Of a stretch of DNA of 28,871 bases, positions 10,601-17,499 are shown one piece after another (position 1 is the first letter of the stretch; every line of letters begins with the position of its first letter). Position numbers and translations under genes: made by a program. The stretch is from a virus, in IMG/VR virus record IMGVR_UViG_3300017714_000110, positions 1 to 28,871 of that record. The stretch is one strand, 5' to 3'. Below the pieces are notes generated by a model that saw only the letters and a list, made by a program, of their open reading frames with translations, was not told where the DNA came from and searched no databases.

Positions 10601-12122
10601 ATTAGGAAGTAGTATAGATATAGGTGGTGGTTCTACTAAATTTAAAATTATAAATGGAAATGCAGCAAGTAGATTAGATCTTGCAGTATCATGGTCATAT
10701 AATTACCAATCTCAAGCTACAGGATCAGGTAATGTGCCACCAGCTGCATCACCAGGAAATCCATATATTCAATTAAAAGCTCAATTAAATACAATAAAAG
10801 ATTATGCTCAACCCGGAAACCCTTCAGTAACAAGTGCAGGATTTTTATTAAGTGGTAGCCGATCTAGTAGGCTTGACTATGCTAGAACTCAAGGTGGATA
10901 TATTAGTAGGGGGGGATTAAATGAAACTTATTTAGAAATATATGGACCTCAATTAGCAAATTTCCACACATTTAATTGCGCAGTATCTGGAGGGTGGTCA
11001 GCACCTGAAGCCCAATGTTATTCTAACCCCTACTTAGTTAGATTTGCTAATAATAATGGAAGTAAATTCCCTGCTTGGGTAGCAAAAGCAAATAAAAGGG
11101 ATGCACAAAGTTATTATAACTTTACTCCATCAGGTTCTTTAATGCCCGGGTATGAAGATACTGGTACACCTTATTTAATACAAAGAGGAGATGTTATTAG
11201 AGCTGAAGGTACAATTCAAACAGGTGAAGATAGTGATGGAGAAAGTTTAGTTAGAGTTGAAGAAAGAGGATTTATTGAAGATTTTACAGTAATGGATGTT
11301 CAAGATTATTACTACTCAGCTTCTATGGAATTAGCACAGTTAATGACTGGGAATGATGGAGGTAGTAATGCTAGTTCAACATTTGGAGAAGTTGGTACTT
11401 TGTATAATACAAGTGGAAATTCAATTGCATCCCAAAATATATCAGCTACTAATGCAATTGGATTTGAAAAACCCATAGGAACTGGAGGGGCTACAGTAAG
11501 ATTTGTTTCAGATGGTAGTACTATTACTGAAGCTTATATTAATTATGGAGGTGTTTCGACATTTGCTGCTTCAAATCCCAATTATGCAGTTGGTCAAACA
11601 TACACATTTGCGGCAAATACCTTAAACACCCCAGGAGGTGGTTTAGGAGTATCACAAGCAATTACAGTAGAAATACAAGTATGTAATATGAAAAACCATA
11701 TTGTTGTTGTTGGGGGTGTTAGTACTTTACAATCAAATACGGGATCTGATAATAATTTTGAGATTTGTACTATAAATGCTTGTAATGACCCAATTACATT
11801 TCAATGTTATAGTGCAGGAACATATGCTGTAAGATATCCTACATTTCTTAAAACAGACAGAAATCCATTAGAAGTTCTTGCAGGACTTACTGATTATCAT
11901 GTTACTAAATTTACAATTCGAAGACAATTAGAAGATGAAACATCAGTTATGGGTTATAATATAAGTCCACCTTCTGGCTCAGAGGGGGCATTTACCCCAT
12001 CTGGACCTGGATTTTTAATACCAGATGATTTAACTACAATTCAAAAGGATAATGCTTTAAATATTATTAATGATTTAAGAGCTAAAAATGCATTTCCAGG
12101 TAAAGCAGAAAATAAATCATAA
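4632..12122 (+). CDS. Giant tail/baseplate protein (2496 aa), possible gp7/gpI-like wedge fused to fibre
   Basis: This single uninterrupted 2496-residue reading frame follows the gp25/gp6 genes. Residues about 604-643 (LVKKKGTVAGLRQLINIWGI, then INEFGG) resemble the P2 gpI / T4 gp7-type wedge signature, in which KGT is followed by a helix and a short strand. Residues about 734-940 look like a LamG/concanavalin-type lectin domain ending in FQEFRYYSHDISE and FVMNP. A helical conserved-looking block spans about 1090-1190 (YDYLRLIKYFDDSLFKAIKN, then VPARTS). The remainder is long, Gly/Ser/Thr/Asn-rich and beta-type, as in fibres. Two copies of a small recurring beta module lie near residues 1519-1580 and 2280-2350, and the C-terminal 130 residues contain several Cys. 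It probably combines a wedge role with host-surface binding. The wedge assignment is inference; the structural role is firm. Confidence 0.75.
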   Translation: MTEIPVSSSMQQINPSLLFNDGFELENSSLIPNEDYSGSFTPGINQIEFYVYDSQKSIQYSDYNFLDYQITQNTTPDANPVGANTEQLANPVVGNSTTDVVNINPEEDIYNAGYSNGVLYGVYNFINNQLSSSIDNKYFISEISGDRTEIRIKSNYITPTQMKSSYISFENTLNTPKYFDEFYITFGENEYHIGVNSQYDAGLNTNTANTEADKTPGEPSILIKLFDPLPSRYQVLNELYVVTKTAETQVYEVDFVEDLSVISDTIALKGPNINLDIKDFVNNSTTYKNKNELLNTESSGSKDQFLSILDQKGIKLTPNYSTSSFDQFVNFSSAKERTKNFYTKVSRIQSYENDIAAINPITGSNPTPQISQSIAGLYTKIEEEIRSFDGWDYYLYYNTASDSYPKDLAISNDFPFPLLNTGSTEVLEWLGSDVENSQYYGGVLLSASLYDNNNQNYLYYTIPTFITEQNNNDNYVDFVNMVGQSFDELWLYTKTITNKLNTTNVLDEGVPLSLADDVITSLGYTGFGNNYNNQDNFIGLAGNDDGVYVPPTGSELINHYIAINNGEIVNYWDPNYSWADYVEQLITKGFPYPIDDVSKEIFKRLYHNMSYLVKKKGTVAGLRQLINIWGIPNTILRINEFGGKNKDQTDDYDLWYERYSYAYSPVANSYRASASAIVPWMPLERNRIADAGAYVVPDGVALRFKTTGYPSSSFAGSFDKQTIAAKKSNGLDDKEFDWGITLNYTGSTSGSYSGSSNSDYRDWAEMQFYISGAAADGGNAISDPIYLPFYNKDWWSVILQRNEHVAYTNNSNRVTYTLYVKNKIYNGWDGNSLGFEGSASLDSFDVSGGGLYGTGLYGTALYGAQISGSLNYAWNKFGTNANDGVYIGGRINGTEVGGLTTNLAGQAFSGSFQEFRYYSHDISESVFNDFVMNPESIEGNASVGNESSFDIVNFRAPLGNELESLFTSSLLIKHNEVIPSLHPAVTASSDLLITGSFVDPATNITSSDYKIVYEANTVTRTYSNTNTETYFLDQPAVGFRNRITNKIQNTKDLNFGTVLSGQVSIEKDPFISQSYTENLNQLEVAFSPQDEINDDIIQSLGYGAIQEVLADPRFRSSSDSYYPELRDIAKEYFQKYEGSNVYDYLRLIKYFDDSLFKAIKNYVPARTSVSTGIVIHQNMLERNRYREPQVDSYTTQSYGITNIPLTTQNLELTGSIELHEITGSTGGSLNKYNITGSQLGYYGFTRNGGNATVQPLEARSLHTTPSINDMGTATSPNGNIYGEINNSFPTEYNSANPVVTPYFKTLKPIKTGFSIWLDTNVITPVNVMISSSLRGEIFNHEFSNAFNGSTVITSPLDITPDETIAFYAYNPSNLSSLFLQNYVVKTHDYETPNNPITLLPLGDISSSADPSDQAYIEYNQTQVGLLGEVIDNQEEFYDGEFSGSTLNVGQFYNTQYNPYLRVNKDSIANDRAVNLPVVDFTSGTTQINPRLKQGVSLVTSLFPGALSTGVTTAAGFTFPTTFTNVPITITSGTVTGTILATVKICSLIGNSYVCELTITNTPPPYITVGTTLQIPANTMTGVTSDVDMQVTDSSLNQFSSITANGFTVTNTANSYYIFLAGQPSNLLNGRKYNISFEVSNYSGGGVIGLSTKDSTGIYNLFTLGAPNTTYGIYSASFQTAFIPNGPETLAARVSVSPGFGGIITDFNISPNYAGDSWWDDVYADIYLNPLQQDQWQIQNTQSIIFDNSDYSPLNNNVNLNRSSSTRLLLSYNDEQYQPENFQNVVTYSLNNTSESMFADVPDSNYTQLASINPRYNGSRITSLDYNNFTPSGTIGIVDSLPVQPFNKRQRLPYQSTVAQKFINGVSKSAVTGLDSWEGDNSYGKTAVINKNPAYIAHFQDSFEQYNYWDSYEYNIDSVIFIPTESIASKNYIPDSIGIDGTNFNKKLMSSVFEPGRKMGISYDQQQFLYKNIINNSQSIINYNNLTPKVGLGSSIDIGGGSTKFKIINGNAASRLDLAVSWSYNYQSQATGSGNVPPAASPGNPYIQLKAQLNTIKDYAQPGNPSVTSAGFLLSGSRSSRLDYARTQGGYISRGGLNETYLEIYGPQLANFHTFNCAVSGGWSAPEAQCYSNPYLVRFANNNGSKFPAWVAKANKRDAQSYYNFTPSGSLMPGYEDTGTPYLIQRGDVIRAEGTIQTGEDSDGESLVRVEERGFIEDFTVMDVQDYYYSASMELAQLMTGNDGGSNASSTFGEVGTLYNTSGNSIASQNISATNAIGFEKPIGTGGATVRFVSDGSTITEAYINYGGVSTFAASNPNYAVGQTYTFAANTLNTPGGGLGVSQAITVEIQVCNMKNHIVVVGGVSTLQSNTGSDNNFEICTINACNDPITFQCYSAGTYAVRYPTFLKTDRNPLEVLAGLTDYHVTKFTIRRQLEDETSVMGYNISPPSGSEGAFTPSGPGFLIPDDLTTIQKDNALNIINDLRAKNAFPGKAENKS
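7179..7223 (+). repeat. Three 15-bp in-frame tandem repeats encoding GLYGT units
   Basis: Two identical 15-bp units (GGATTATATGGAACA) are followed by one diverged unit. Together they encode GLYGT-GLYGT-ALYGA inside the LamG-like part of the giant protein. The repeat stays in frame and could expand or contract by slippage, changing a surface loop. Confidence 0.85.
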
Positions 12123-12147
12123 CTTGGAGTAAAAACAAAAAAAACGT

Positions 12148-12162
12148 ATATTTATAAATAAA
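12148..12162 (+). promoter_or_regulatory. Candidate T4-type late promoter (ATATTTATAAATAAA)
   Basis: This is an exact copy of the 15-mer at 29-43, with TATAAATA at 12153-12160. It lies in the 51-bp gap after the giant gene and 13 bp before the next ATG (12174), so T4 spacing gives a short untranslated leader. Confidence 0.6.
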
Positions 12163-12173
12163 AATATTATAAC

Positions 12174-12857
12174 ATGGGATATTTAAATAATCAAGTCATA
12201 ACCGTAGATGCTATTTTGACCAAAAAAGGAAGAGAATTATTAGCAGCCGGTGACGGATCTTTCAATATTACACAATTTGCATTATCAGATGATGAAGTGG
12301 ATTATACATTATATAATCCAAATCACCCATCAGGATCAGCTTATTATGGAGAGGCAATTGAAAATATGCCTTTATTAGAAGCATTTCCGGATGAAAATCA
12401 AATGATGAAGTATAAATTGGTAACTTTAAATAGAGGAACTCAAGTAATGCCTATCATAGCAGGTGTTCCTCCATCAATTAAAGAAGCACAATTATCACCA
12501 ATTACCATTTCCCCAAATACTTTAAATTATTTAAGTGGGACACAAACAGAACCATCAGGATATTCATTTACTCTTTCAGATGCAAGAATTGTAACAAATA
12601 ATGGATTTGTAGGTACAGGAATTGCTACTAAAGCAGCAGATAGTTTAGCTGTTCAAAATAATAACCAAACTATAACAAATGGTACTTCTACTTCATTAAC
12701 AGTAATAGGTACTTCTTGTACATTAACCCCAACGGGAAATAATGTAATATTTGGTACTGGTACTACATTATATGCTACTTTAATTGTTGTTGGATTAGAT
12801 AGTGGAGCAAGAGTTCAAATTCCAGTATTAGTAACAAGAACAACTTTTACATCTTAA
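12174..12857 (+). CDS. Structural protein in fibre cluster, unknown
   Basis: This 227-residue protein begins with a compact region (VDAILTKKGRELLAAGDGSF, then ITQFALSDDEVDY) of a type seen in far-T4 phage structural genes. From about residue 115 it continues as a Thr/Ser/Asn-rich beta region (GTSTSLTVIGTSCTLTP; ending PVLVTRTTFTS) resembling an Ig-like or fibre domain. No catalytic motif is visible. It follows a strong candidate late promoter and is the first of three tandem structural genes, so it is probably a baseplate or fibre component. The start is the first ATG after the promoter, 13 bp beyond the TATAAATA box. Confidence 0.7.
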   Translation: MGYLNNQVITVDAILTKKGRELLAAGDGSFNITQFALSDDEVDYTLYNPNHPSGSAYYGEAIENMPLLEAFPDENQMMKYKLVTLNRGTQVMPIIAGVPPSIKEAQLSPITISPNTLNYLSGTQTEPSGYSFTLSDARIVTNNGFVGTGIATKAADSLAVQNNNQTITNGTSTSLTVIGTSCTLTPTGNNVIFGTGTTLYATLIVVGLDSGARVQIPVLVTRTTFTS

Positions 12858-12870
12858 TAAATAATAAATT

Positions 12871-13947
12871 ATGGCAGATACATCAACACAAACAGTAAAA
12901 GGAGCATATGTTACTTTAACATCAGATGATAAAGTACTTACTACAGATGCTGTAACAGCAGCAATGTGGAGTGGTAATAATCCCACTTTAAAATCTTTTT
13001 ACTCAAGCTCAGTTCAAGCATCCAGTAATGCATCTCAATATTATATAACAGTTTATCAAACAGCCTCTACAGAAGTAAGTGCTGAAGTTCAGTTTGATGT
13101 AGCTTATTGTGATTCAGTTGGAAGTGGAAGTGAATTTTTAAATAACTTAGTAACAGGATCAACTCCTACAAGAACCAATTATGGTCAATATAGAAATTTA
13201 GTATTAGGTGATGAAAATGCTTCATTTATATTTGGTAATCAATCATCATCATATTTTTATGCTTTACCTATAGAAAGAGCAAGATATAAACAATCTATAT
13301 TACCTGGTACTTGGACAATGAATATATCAGGTACACAAGTTGCTAATGAATTAACTCTAACAGATGATAGTAAAGCTTCAACAACAGTAACATTTACAGA
13401 TGCTGGTAGAGTATATAATATAGTATCAGGTTCAGCAGGAGTTGTTAATCAAACAGTTAATACCAGTGGGTGGACTGAAAATTCAGGATCTTATGGTTGG
13501 GTATTACCAGATGTAGATTTATTATTATTAAATGGAGAAGCTTTAGATGGTTTAAAAGCTGATGGAGGTTTAGAATTAGCAACAAGTCGTTCATTTGATA
13601 CATTAGGTAATAATCCATTTAGAGTAATTGATGCTTTGAGAAGAGCTGGTAATCAAAATAATGATACTAAAGGATTTACTCTTAATTCTAAAGAAGATTT
13701 ATCATCTGATTTTTATTTTTGTAGAGCAAGAAATAGTGAATATAATTATTCCTCAAACCCATCATTTATATCATCATCAACTGGTGCTATAGTATTTGAT
13801 TCATTTATTGATAACCCAACAACATATATTACAACAGTTGGATTATATAATGATGCACAAGAATTATTAGCTGTAGCTAAATTATCAAGACCATTAGAAA
13901 AAGACTTTACAAAAGAACTTCTTGTAAGAGTTAAATTAGATTTTTAA
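12871..13947 (+). CDS. Structural protein, paralogue of next gene at its C-terminus
   Basis: This 358-residue protein is Ser/Thr/Asn-rich, with alternating beta strands and no enzymatic motif. Its last 100 residues (YFCRARNSEYNYSSNPS, later YITTVGLYN and LLAVAKLSRP) align clearly with the end of the following 438-residue protein (YKCVVRDNEYSYTTNPS, YVTTIGLYN, LVAVGKLSQP). The two genes therefore share a C-terminal domain, probably by duplication. The position after the giant tail gene and the composition fit a fibre, whisker or baseplate-peripheral protein. It starts 13 bp after the preceding stop, behind A/T-rich DNA with no Shine-Dalgarno sequence. Confidence 0.72.
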   Translation: MADTSTQTVKGAYVTLTSDDKVLTTDAVTAAMWSGNNPTLKSFYSSSVQASSNASQYYITVYQTASTEVSAEVQFDVAYCDSVGSGSEFLNNLVTGSTPTRTNYGQYRNLVLGDENASFIFGNQSSSYFYALPIERARYKQSILPGTWTMNISGTQVANELTLTDDSKASTTVTFTDAGRVYNIVSGSAGVVNQTVNTSGWTENSGSYGWVLPDVDLLLLNGEALDGLKADGGLELATSRSFDTLGNNPFRVIDALRRAGNQNNDTKGFTLNSKEDLSSDFYFCRARNSEYNYSSNPSFISSSTGAIVFDSFIDNPTTYITTVGLYNDAQELLAVAKLSRPLEKDFTKELLVRVKLDF

Positions 13948-13953
13948 AATGGA

Positions 13954-15270
13954 ATGGCTGTATTTAAACAATTTAATACAAATCAAGTAGTTGTAGCTCC
14001 ATTTAATGCTAATAAAAGATTTGCATATAGTGGCTATGAAGTAACAGCATCTGATGTTGGGATAGAATACTATCAAACAGTACAAGGTCCTTACAAATCA
14101 GGTTCTTACTCAACAGGGTTTACTAGTATAACAGATGGTGTATTAGTATTTAATAGTGTAAAACAGTTATATTATAGTAATTATTTAACATCATCAACTG
14201 GAGATGAAGTTTCAACATCAAGTTTATTTCCTGGTGCTTCTGAGGCTTATGATCAACAAGTTGGAATTATAACAGGTCCAAGATATGAAAATTACTTACA
14301 AACATCATTAACTCAATCTAGATATTTTTCACAATTTAATTCTCAATTTAACACTGTAGGACCATCTGTCATTTCAATTCCTTCAAAGTTATTTGGTGAA
14401 CAAATTCCACCCACTTGCTTTCAATTTGAATATACATCATCACAAAACCAAACAAGAAGTTTAGTCACAGATGATGGTGAAGGTAATCTAATGGTTACTT
14501 ATAATAGTGGAGAAGCTAGACTAGGGGTATCCGACCCAACATTACAAGAAAAAGTAGGTGATATATTTTATTCACAAGGTATAGCAGTATTTACAGGACC
14601 AGATAGTGGTTCTTTGCAAGACTTTCCAAAAAGAATGGGGCTTAGTGGTAATACTGGTTTTAATAACAATGTATATTCATCATCAATACAATTCTCATCT
14701 TCAATACAAATTAGAGAAAATCAATATAAATGTGTTGTAAGAGACAATGAATATTCATATACTACCAACCCATCAGCATTAAGACCTTTAGGGGAATTAA
14801 ATAGAACACCTAACCAATTATCAGGATCAATAGTTGTATCAAGTTTCAATGATGGAGGTTCAGTTGGGGTATATGAACTTCCTTTAATTAATAGTAGTGG
14901 TTTTGAGGGAAGTGGGGGTTCTGTAAATGTAACAATAGCATCTGATGGAACTGTATCAGATATAACAGTAGTAAATGTAGGTAAAGGATATTCCCCAAAT
15001 GACAAATATGGTATTAATTTATCATCAACAGGTGGAGTAGGAATAATTGGTTTTGAACTAACATTAGCAGATGTTACAAATTTAGGAACAGAAAATACAA
15101 ATGAAACATATTATGATTTTGCAACAGGATCATATTTTAGCCCCTATGTAACTACCATAGGACTTTATAATGAAAGCTATCAATTAGTAGCAGTAGGTAA
15201 GTTATCACAACCAATACCTATTTCATTATATGTGGATACAACATTCGTAGTTAATTTTGATACATGGTAA
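13954..15270 (+). CDS. Structural protein with inserted beta module, paralogue of previous gene
   Basis: This 438-residue protein is beta-rich and shares its C-terminal domain with the 358-residue protein encoded just upstream. The shared domain is split: the first half is at residues about 257-300 (CVVRDNEYSYTTNPS, SGSIVVSSFND) and the second half at about 395-438 (YVTTIGLYN ... KLSQP ... FVVNFDTW). Residues about 303-375 between them hold the recurring module (VNVTIASDGTVSDITVVNVG, then KGYSPND). Residues 1-250 are Ser/Tyr-rich and unrecognised. The role is probably a tail-fibre or baseplate-peripheral protein. The end overlaps the next gene by 7 bp (ATGGTAA). Confidence 0.72.
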   Translation: MAVFKQFNTNQVVVAPFNANKRFAYSGYEVTASDVGIEYYQTVQGPYKSGSYSTGFTSITDGVLVFNSVKQLYYSNYLTSSTGDEVSTSSLFPGASEAYDQQVGIITGPRYENYLQTSLTQSRYFSQFNSQFNTVGPSVISIPSKLFGEQIPPTCFQFEYTSSQNQTRSLVTDDGEGNLMVTYNSGEARLGVSDPTLQEKVGDIFYSQGIAVFTGPDSGSLQDFPKRMGLSGNTGFNNNVYSSSIQFSSSIQIRENQYKCVVRDNEYSYTTNPSALRPLGELNRTPNQLSGSIVVSSFNDGGSVGVYELPLINSSGFEGSGGSVNVTIASDGTVSDITVVNVGKGYSPNDKYGINLSSTGGVGIIGFELTLADVTNLGTENTNETYYDFATGSYFSPYVTTIGLYNESYQLVAVGKLSQPIPISLYVDTTFVVNFDTW

Positions 15271-15755
15271 ACATGCCCACAACCGCAACCTGGACACACC
15301 AGGGAAGGGTTATAACATCAATAAAGGATATGCCAGAAGGTACTTACGGATTTATATATGAAGTAATATATAAACCAACAGACGTAAGATACATTGGTAA
15401 AAAAGTGCTTTATTTTGAACGAAATAAAAGATTAGGAAAAAAAGCATTAAAAATTCTACAAGAAGAAAGATCCAAACAAGGTCTTAGAGGACGTACTCCC
15501 GCAAAACAAAAAGTAATTACTGAATCAGATTGGAAAGATTATTTTGGATCCCAAAAAGAAATACTTACATTATCCAAAAAAGATAATTCTGGTAAAAATT
15601 GGGAAAAACGCATACTACAATATGTTCCTACTAAAAAATTACTTACATATTATGAAACTAAATACTTATTTGAAAAAGGAATATTAGAAAATAAGTATAG
15701 TTCTCACATTAATGACAACATTTTAGGTAAGTTTTTTAGGAAAGACTTTGATTAG
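15264..15755 (+). CDS. GIY-YIG-like endonuclease
   Basis: This 163-residue protein carries a GIY-YIG-type start: GFIY at residues 29-32, then RYIGKK at 42-47. A basic middle region (RSKQGLRGRTPAKQK) is followed by a late helix YYETKYLFEKGILE, in which Glu131 is the candidate metal-binding Glu, and then Asn150/Asn152 near the C-terminus. The order fits the single-domain GIY-YIG fold found in T4-like phages. Family members are homing, repair or recombination nucleases that cut DNA using the Tyr pair and one metal ion. The gene overlaps the preceding structural gene, and an alternative start is Met4 (15273). It is free-standing, not intron-borne, and no recognition domain is visible, so the exact role is unclear. 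Confidence 0.65.
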   Translation: MVNMPTTATWTHQGRVITSIKDMPEGTYGFIYEVIYKPTDVRYIGKKVLYFERNKRLGKKALKILQEERSKQGLRGRTPAKQKVITESDWKDYFGSQKEILTLSKKDNSGKNWEKRILQYVPTKKLLTYYETKYLFEKGILENKYSSHINDNILGKFFRKDFD

Positions 15756-15777
15756 CAAAATATTTTTCGTATATTAC
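15748..15777 (+). promoter_or_regulatory. Possible host-type promoter before primase
   Basis: TTG at 15748-15750 and TATATTAC at 15770-15777 are 19 bp apart. This partly matches the Bacteroidota sigma pattern (TTTG, then TAnnTTTG about 19-20 bp later), but the last two bases of the -7 box do not fit. It lies where the genes change from structural to replication functions, and its edge is only 4 bp before the ATG, so the transcript would be nearly leaderless. This is a weak call. Confidence 0.25.
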
Positions 15778-15781
15778 CGTT

Positions 15782-16711
15782 ATGATAAATGAACTATTAG
15801 TTAATTTGGTAAATTCTGTACTTGGTACTGGAAAAAGAACTGCAAGAGGCAATCAAGCTTATTGTTGCCCTTTCTGCCACCATTCAAAGCCAAAATTAGA
15901 AGTTAATTTTTCTGAAAATAAAAAAGGATATAATCCATGGCATTGTTGGGTTTGTGGTAAAAAAGGTACAAGAATATCTACATTATTTAAACAGTTAAAA
16001 GCATCATCTGATAAATTTGCTGAATTGTATAAATTAGTAGCTGAAGAAAAAGAATACCAAACAGTAGAAAATAAAATAGAAGTAAAACTACCTAATGAAT
16101 TTAAACCTATTAGTAATAATTCTACAGATTTAACAGGTAAAAAAGCATGGAATTATTTAAAAAATAGAGGAATTACTATAGATGATGTGTTAAAATATAA
16201 TTTAGGATATTGTGAATATGGGAATTATAGTAATATGATTATTATTCCCTCTTATGATAATAATGGTAAATTAAACTACTTTACAGGTAGATCATTTGAA
16301 AAAGATCCATATAGAAAATATAAAAATCCTGAATCATCACGTAATATTATTCCTTTTGAATTATTCATTAATTGGGATTTACCTTTAATTTTATGTGAAG
16401 GTCCATTTGATGCTATAGCTATTAAACGAAATGCTATACCTTTATTAGGTAGTAACATACAGGGTTCTTTAATGAAAAAGATAGTGACATCAACAGTTAA
16501 AAAAATATATATAGCACTAGATTCTGATGCAATTAAAAAAGCAACCAAATATGCAGAAGAATTTATAAATGAAGGTAAGGAAGTTTACATGGTAGAACTT
16601 CAGGGGAAAGACCCTAGTGAAATGGGATTTACCGATTTTACTCAATTAATCCAAAATACCATTCCATTAACACAATATGATTTAATGGAAAAGAAATTAC
16701 AACTTATATGA
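15782..16711 (+). CDS. DNA primase (zinc finger plus Toprim)
   Basis: This 309-residue protein has the DnaG/T4 gp61 layout. A zinc finger is formed by Cys29, Cys32, Cys55 and Cys58 (CPFC, then CWVC) with a Lys-rich spacer. A Toprim domain follows, with LILCEGPFDAIAI placing Glu206 and Asp210, and IYIALDSDA placing Asp247 and Asp249, the metal-binding acidic residues. A short region near 115-170 (NYLKNRGIT, YFTGRSF) fits the N-terminal subdomain of the primase core. The enzyme makes RNA primers for lagging-strand synthesis and normally partners a DnaB-type helicase, which is not encoded in this window. At 309 residues it is slightly shorter than T4 gp61. The start is the only ATG ahead of the zinc finger. 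The stop overlaps the next gene by 4 bp. Confidence 0.88.
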   Translation: MINELLVNLVNSVLGTGKRTARGNQAYCCPFCHHSKPKLEVNFSENKKGYNPWHCWVCGKKGTRISTLFKQLKASSDKFAELYKLVAEEKEYQTVENKIEVKLPNEFKPISNNSTDLTGKKAWNYLKNRGITIDDVLKYNLGYCEYGNYSNMIIIPSYDNNGKLNYFTGRSFEKDPYRKYKNPESSRNIIPFELFINWDLPLILCEGPFDAIAIKRNAIPLLGSNIQGSLMKKIVTSTVKKIYIALDSDAIKKATKYAEEFINEGKEVYMVELQGKDPSEMGFTDFTQLIQNTIPLTQYDLMEKKLQLI

Positions 16712-17478
16712 GCAAGAAAACAATCAAAAAATCCTACAACAGGATTTTAGAAATTAGTGAAGATGCTAAACAAATTACTTTACCTGACTCTAGGTATTAT
16801 CAAAGGAATGGTGAGTATTACCCATCAATAACTTATGTTTTAAGTTGTTATCCAAAAGGAAAACACTTTCAAGATTGGTTAAAAAAGGTAGGATACTCTG
16901 CAGATTGGATTGTTAAAAAAGCAAGTGAAGAAGGAACTCAAGTACACGAAATGTGTGAGGATTATCTTAATGGTAAAGAATTAAATTTTTTACAAAATGG
17001 AATTCCAATGTATAATCCCTTAGTATGGCAAATGTTTTTACGTTTTGTTGATTTTTGGGAGACTTATAACCCAACATTAATTGAAACTGAAGTACATTTA
17101 TTTTCAGATGAAATTAGAGTAGCAGGTACTTGTGATATGGTATGTGAAATTAATGGTGAATTATGGATTATAGATTTTAAAACATCTAATCATTTACAAA
17201 CTACTTATGATTTACAAACATCTATTTATGGTAAATGTTATGAAGAATGTTTTGGTAAAAAAGCGGATCGTTATGGCATATTATGGTTAAAATCATCTAA
17301 AAGAGGGCCTAAAGAAGGTGCTATTCAAGGTAAAGGATGGGAAATGTATGAATCAAAACGCACACAAGAAGAAAATATTGATATATTTAAAACTGTAAAA
17401 AGATTATTTGATTTAGAATTTCCTAAACATAAACCTGTATTTACTGAATTTAAAACTACAGCTAAAAGAAAATTGTAA
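16708..17478 (+). CDS. PD-(D/E)XK exonuclease, RecB/Cas4-like
   Basis: This 256-residue protein contains the ordered motifs of the RecB-type nuclease superfamily: EEGTQVHEM with His80, AGTCDMV with Asp143, WIIDFKTS with Asp156 and Lys158, and a YDLQTSIYG helix with Gln170 and Tyr174. Such proteins are metal-dependent DNA exonucleases in replication-associated repair or recombination. The order and spacing leave little doubt about the fold, while strand polarity and biological partner are unknown. It overlaps the primase gene by 4 bp (ATGA), indicating co-translation and a shared role in DNA metabolism. There is no iron-sulphur Cys cluster as in Cas4. The C-terminal 50 residues are basic and may contact DNA. 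Confidence 0.85.
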   Translation: MSKKTIKKSYNRILEISEDAKQITLPDSRYYQRNGEYYPSITYVLSCYPKGKHFQDWLKKVGYSADWIVKKASEEGTQVHEMCEDYLNGKELNFLQNGIPMYNPLVWQMFLRFVDFWETYNPTLIETEVHLFSDEIRVAGTCDMVCEINGELWIIDFKTSNHLQTTYDLQTSIYGKCYEECFGKKADRYGILWLKSSKRGPKEGAIQGKGWEMYESKRTQEENIDIFKTVKRLFDLEFPKHKPVFTEFKTTAKRKL

Positions 17479-17491
17479 TATTTATAATAAA
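17478..17491 (+). promoter_or_regulatory. Variant late-promoter motif (ATATTTATAATAAA)
   Basis: This matches the 15-mer at 29-43 with one base deleted (TATAATAA in place of TATAAATA). It occupies the short gap between the nuclease stop and the kinase ATG at 17500, exactly where region 3 begins. Weaker than the three exact copies. Confidence 0.35.
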
Positions 17492-17499
17492 ATTACATT

